Shown here in pieces: positions 21,235 through 23,207 of a stretch of DNA of 23,207 nucleotides (positions are counted from its first letter, which is position 1; each line of letters begins with the position of its first letter). The notes below the pieces were generated by a model that saw only the letters and a list, made by a program, of their open reading frames with translations, searched no databases and was not told where the DNA came from. The position numbers were made by a program, and so were the translations under genes. The stretch is from contig JBEKZQ010000060.1 in assembly GCA_049509675.1 (NCBI GenBank), positions 1 through 23,207 of the forward strand, given 5' to 3'. The DNA comes from JBEKZQ01 sp049509675 (GTDB lineage: Bacteria > Planctomycetota > Planctomycetia > Pirellulales > Thermoguttaceae).

Positions 21235-21328
21235 GTAGGGGTTAGGGTGAGGGGATGAATTGCTTGCGGATCCGCGACTCTCAAAGCAACCCCTCACCCC
21301 CGACCCCTCTCCCGCAAGGGGAGAGGGG
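21235..21328. repeat. Inverted CCCCTCACCC repeat ending in a strong hairpin
   Basis: GTAGGGGTTAGGGTGAGGGG (21235-21254) and CCCCTCACCCCCGACCCC (21290-21307) are imperfect inverted copies. They are followed by a hairpin with CCCCTCTCCC (21304-21313) and GGGAGAGGGG (21319-21328) around GCAAG. It lies 29-120 bases past the stop of the CehA-like gene and before the next gene start, so it could attenuate or process the transcript. No U-tract follows on the minus strand. Confidence 0.75.
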
Positions 21329-21356
21329 AGTTCTGAAACAGCTTCTTAGTGAAAAA

Positions 21357-23147
21357 TCAGCGCTCCGTGGGAACAAGCCCCACGGGGGCGTTTACGCTTT
21401 GAGTAAGCTTCTTGAGCTTCACCTCGAACTCCAGTTTACCGAGCATCTCCCGCACCTGGCGATAGCCCTCGGGTGTGTAGAAGCCGTTGAAGTTGCGGCA
21501 GAACTCCAGCAGGGGCGAGTCCAGGAACAGGTCTTTCTTCACTTCCGCAAAGCCCGGGGCCCGGATCGTGAGCGCGGCGGTTGCGGGCGTTTGGAAGCGG
21601 GCCTCGCCGTCGGGACCGACCGTTACCCGGGCCACCTCCTGATCGGCGTCGACCACGTGGACGGTTGCCGCCAAGGGCTTGCCTTGCGGATCGGTAACCT
21701 TGAGGCGCACCTTGGCCGCGGCGGGCTGCGGCCGCTGGAACGTCTTGGGCAGAAAGTACACCGGGTTGGCAACGGCCACCTCGTAAATCTCCGTCGGTTG
21801 CCGCCAGGCCGCCAGGCAAGCGGGGTCCTGGCACGTGGACGTCGCGCGGATCGCATACCAGGCGTAGGCCGTGTCGCTCAGATCGAACTTGCCGCTCCAC
21901 TGCCTCGCCTGCTGGCTGCGCAGGTCCCAAGCCCGGATGATCTCGCCGTTGCGGAGCACCTGCACCGAGACCAGCGTTTCGCCGGGCAGGGGACTGGACC
22001 AGGCCGTCAGCCGGGCGCGGTGCAGCCGGCCGTCGGCGGGGAACTCCGCCCCCGGGCGCCGGCCGTCCACGTCGAACAGGACCATGGGGCCGGAACTGGC
22101 CACGCATTGGCCCGCGCGGATCCCCTGGGCGATCTTGGCCCAGGAGAAGGCGCCGTCGATGTGGGTGTAGGTGCGGAAGCGGCCTGCGTGGCCGCCGATG
22201 ATCGAGCCGTCGCTATTGGCAGTGCCGGCCACCTTGTAGCCCATGTTCAACAGGTTCCACCACACGCGCTCGTGCTGGAAGAACACCGGCTCGCCGTCGT
22301 TGAAGATGTCCACCCCGTCGTATCCCTGGCCGACGACGTAGTCGAAAGCGATCTCGCTGGCCCAATTGGAGACGAAGTTCCCCTGGTTGAACCAGAATCG
22401 GGCCGGATGGGCCAGCGTGACCACCGCGCCTTGGCGATGGATTTCCTGGAGGATGCGGAAATTAGGGCCGGTGAACCAGAAGGCCCGGTCGTACGGCCGG
22501 TCCTCCATGCCCACGATGCAGCCGTGACCGTAGCAGTGCAGGTTGCCGCCGGCGCCGCCGTCGTCGGCGGTGAAGTAGCACTTGGGGCTCTCCATGTTCC
22601 AGTGGACGGCCACCTGCGGCGTGCTCGCCTGGCGGGCCATCGCAGCGAGCTTTTCCAGCGGCGTCCAGCCGAAATCGGCGGTCCACCACTGCGCGATCTG
22701 CACGTAATCCAGGCCGTTGGCCTCCGCCAATCGCGCGGCGTCGGCAAACGTCTGCGGCTTGTCGGAGCGGCCGTGTTGCCCGTGCAGATGGCTCTCCCCG
22801 CAGCACCACCCCAGGCTCTTGACGTCGTAACGCCTCTTCAGCGAGACGTGCTTCTCGATCGCCTGCTCGCCGGGGTCCAGTTCCATGCTCACGGCATCAT
22901 AATCGAACCCGTGGCGGACCAGAATGGTCTGCTTCCCGGCGGGCAGCGACAAGCGCGCCCGGCCGCGCTCCCACACCTGGGCAACCATGCGGCCCGCCTG
23001 GAACGATTGGGCGCGAAACGCCAGGGGCTGGCCGGCGTCGTCAGCGACGATCAGATCCAACGTTGCCCCCGCGGCCGGCCCGCCCAGGCCAAGCACTGCC
23101 ACTATGCCCCAGAACCGACAGACCGCAGAAATTAGGATCGGTCTCAT
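21357..23147 (-). CDS. Secreted CehA/McbA-family PHP-domain metallohydrolase
   Basis: A 596-residue protein from ATG 23147 (GTG 23159, four codons earlier, is an alternative). The signal peptide spans about residues 1-28 (GIVAVLGLGGPAAGA). A beta-rich domain to about 110 precedes the PHP-type metal site: CCGESHLHGQHG, then FADAARLAEANGLDYVQIAQ, VAVHWNMESP, VVTLAHPARFWF and GTANSDGS. The HxH and later His/Asp residues are the expected metal ligands. CehA and McbA, the name-givers, are carbaryl hydrolases, but the wider family is diverse and mostly uncharacterised. A C-terminal beta-sandwich with VRLKVTDPQGKPLAATVHVV is carboxypeptidase-regulatory-like. It probably heads the operon with the two following genes. 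Confidence 0.8.
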   Translation of the reverse strand: MRPILISAVCRFWGIVAVLGLGGPAAGATLDLIVADDAGQPLAFRAQSFQAGRMVAQVWERGRARLSLPAGKQTILVRHGFDYDAVSMELDPGEQAIEKHVSLKRRYDVKSLGWCCGESHLHGQHGRSDKPQTFADAARLAEANGLDYVQIAQWWTADFGWTPLEKLAAMARQASTPQVAVHWNMESPKCYFTADDGGAGGNLHCYGHGCIVGMEDRPYDRAFWFTGPNFRILQEIHRQGAVVTLAHPARFWFNQGNFVSNWASEIAFDYVVGQGYDGVDIFNDGEPVFFQHERVWWNLLNMGYKVAGTANSDGSIIGGHAGRFRTYTHIDGAFSWAKIAQGIRAGQCVASSGPMVLFDVDGRRPGAEFPADGRLHRARLTAWSSPLPGETLVSVQVLRNGEIIRAWDLRSQQARQWSGKFDLSDTAYAWYAIRATSTCQDPACLAAWRQPTEIYEVAVANPVYFLPKTFQRPQPAAAKVRLKVTDPQGKPLAATVHVVDADQEVARVTVGPDGEARFQTPATAALTIRAPGFAEVKKDLFLDSPLLEFCRNFNGFYTPEGYRQVREMLGKLEFEVKLKKLTQSVNAPVGLVPTER

Positions 23148-23193
23148 TGTAGCAGGCACACTCCGAGGTTGTGAATTCTTCCGCCTCGCACGA

Positions 23194-23207
23194 TGTAGGG
23201 TGGGGCG
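23194..23207 (+). repeat. Possible start of a third TGTAGGGTGGG element, cut by the window edge
   Basis: TGTAGGGTGGGGC matches the first bases of copies A and B except at one position. Only 14 bases are visible, upstream of the CehA-like gene, so membership is tentative. Confidence 0.4.

Overview
The window looks like a chromosomal segment of a high-GC planctomycete, most likely of the Pirellulales type. The evidence is the gene content: a secreted prenyltransferase-repeat protein, a TPR protein ending in RNA-polymerase alpha-CTD domains, leucine-rich repeats of the TQVTDAGL kind, small secreted Tyr/Pro-rich proteins, and archaeal-type DNA topoisomerase VI. Many intergenic gaps also hold palindromic repeats. 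No rRNA gene, complete tRNA gene, CRISPR array or intact insertion sequence was found.

Layout. (1) 1-2553, minus strand: groES homologue, secreted alpha/alpha-toroid protein, small membrane protein, and the start of a glycerate 2-kinase that runs off the left edge behind a TTTTCAG heptamer repeat. (2) 2680-4166, plus strand: an overlapping ABC pair resembling the FetA/FetB iron exporter. (3) 4323-7530, minus strand: a tightly coupled operon, TPR/alpha-CTD protein, then tgt, then a LOG-family protein, with 4-base start/stop overlaps. The Tgt lacks about 36 residues next to the catalytic Asp. (4) 7.6-10.6 kb: an AT-richer accessory island with a small membrane protein, a zinc-ribbon protein, a three-gene cluster ending in a PemK/MazF-like toxin, tRNA-3'-end-like sequences, an exact 18-base inverted repeat and a palindromic repeat element. 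(5) 10683-11328, plus strand: a Fic-family pseudogene with N- and C-terminal parts joined out of frame and the catalytic core missing. (6) 11357-14824, minus strand: topoisomerase VI B, a 58-codon gene overlapping its end, and topoisomerase VI A. (7) 15194-16614, plus strand: two small secreted proteins and an RNA 2',3'-cyclic phosphodiesterase (ThpR). (8) 16705-16912: an array of alternating mini-hairpins. (9) 17093-23147, minus strand: a CehA/McbA-like secreted PHP hydrolase, a large secreted protein of unknown function, and a membrane LRR protein.

The most noteworthy points are the topoisomerase VI operon with its hidden small gene, the shortened Tgt with a eukaryote-like pocket residue, the gutted Fic gene beside a TA-bearing island, and the hairpin array whose inner stems carry compensatory changes. 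All calls come from reading the sequence; no database search was run.
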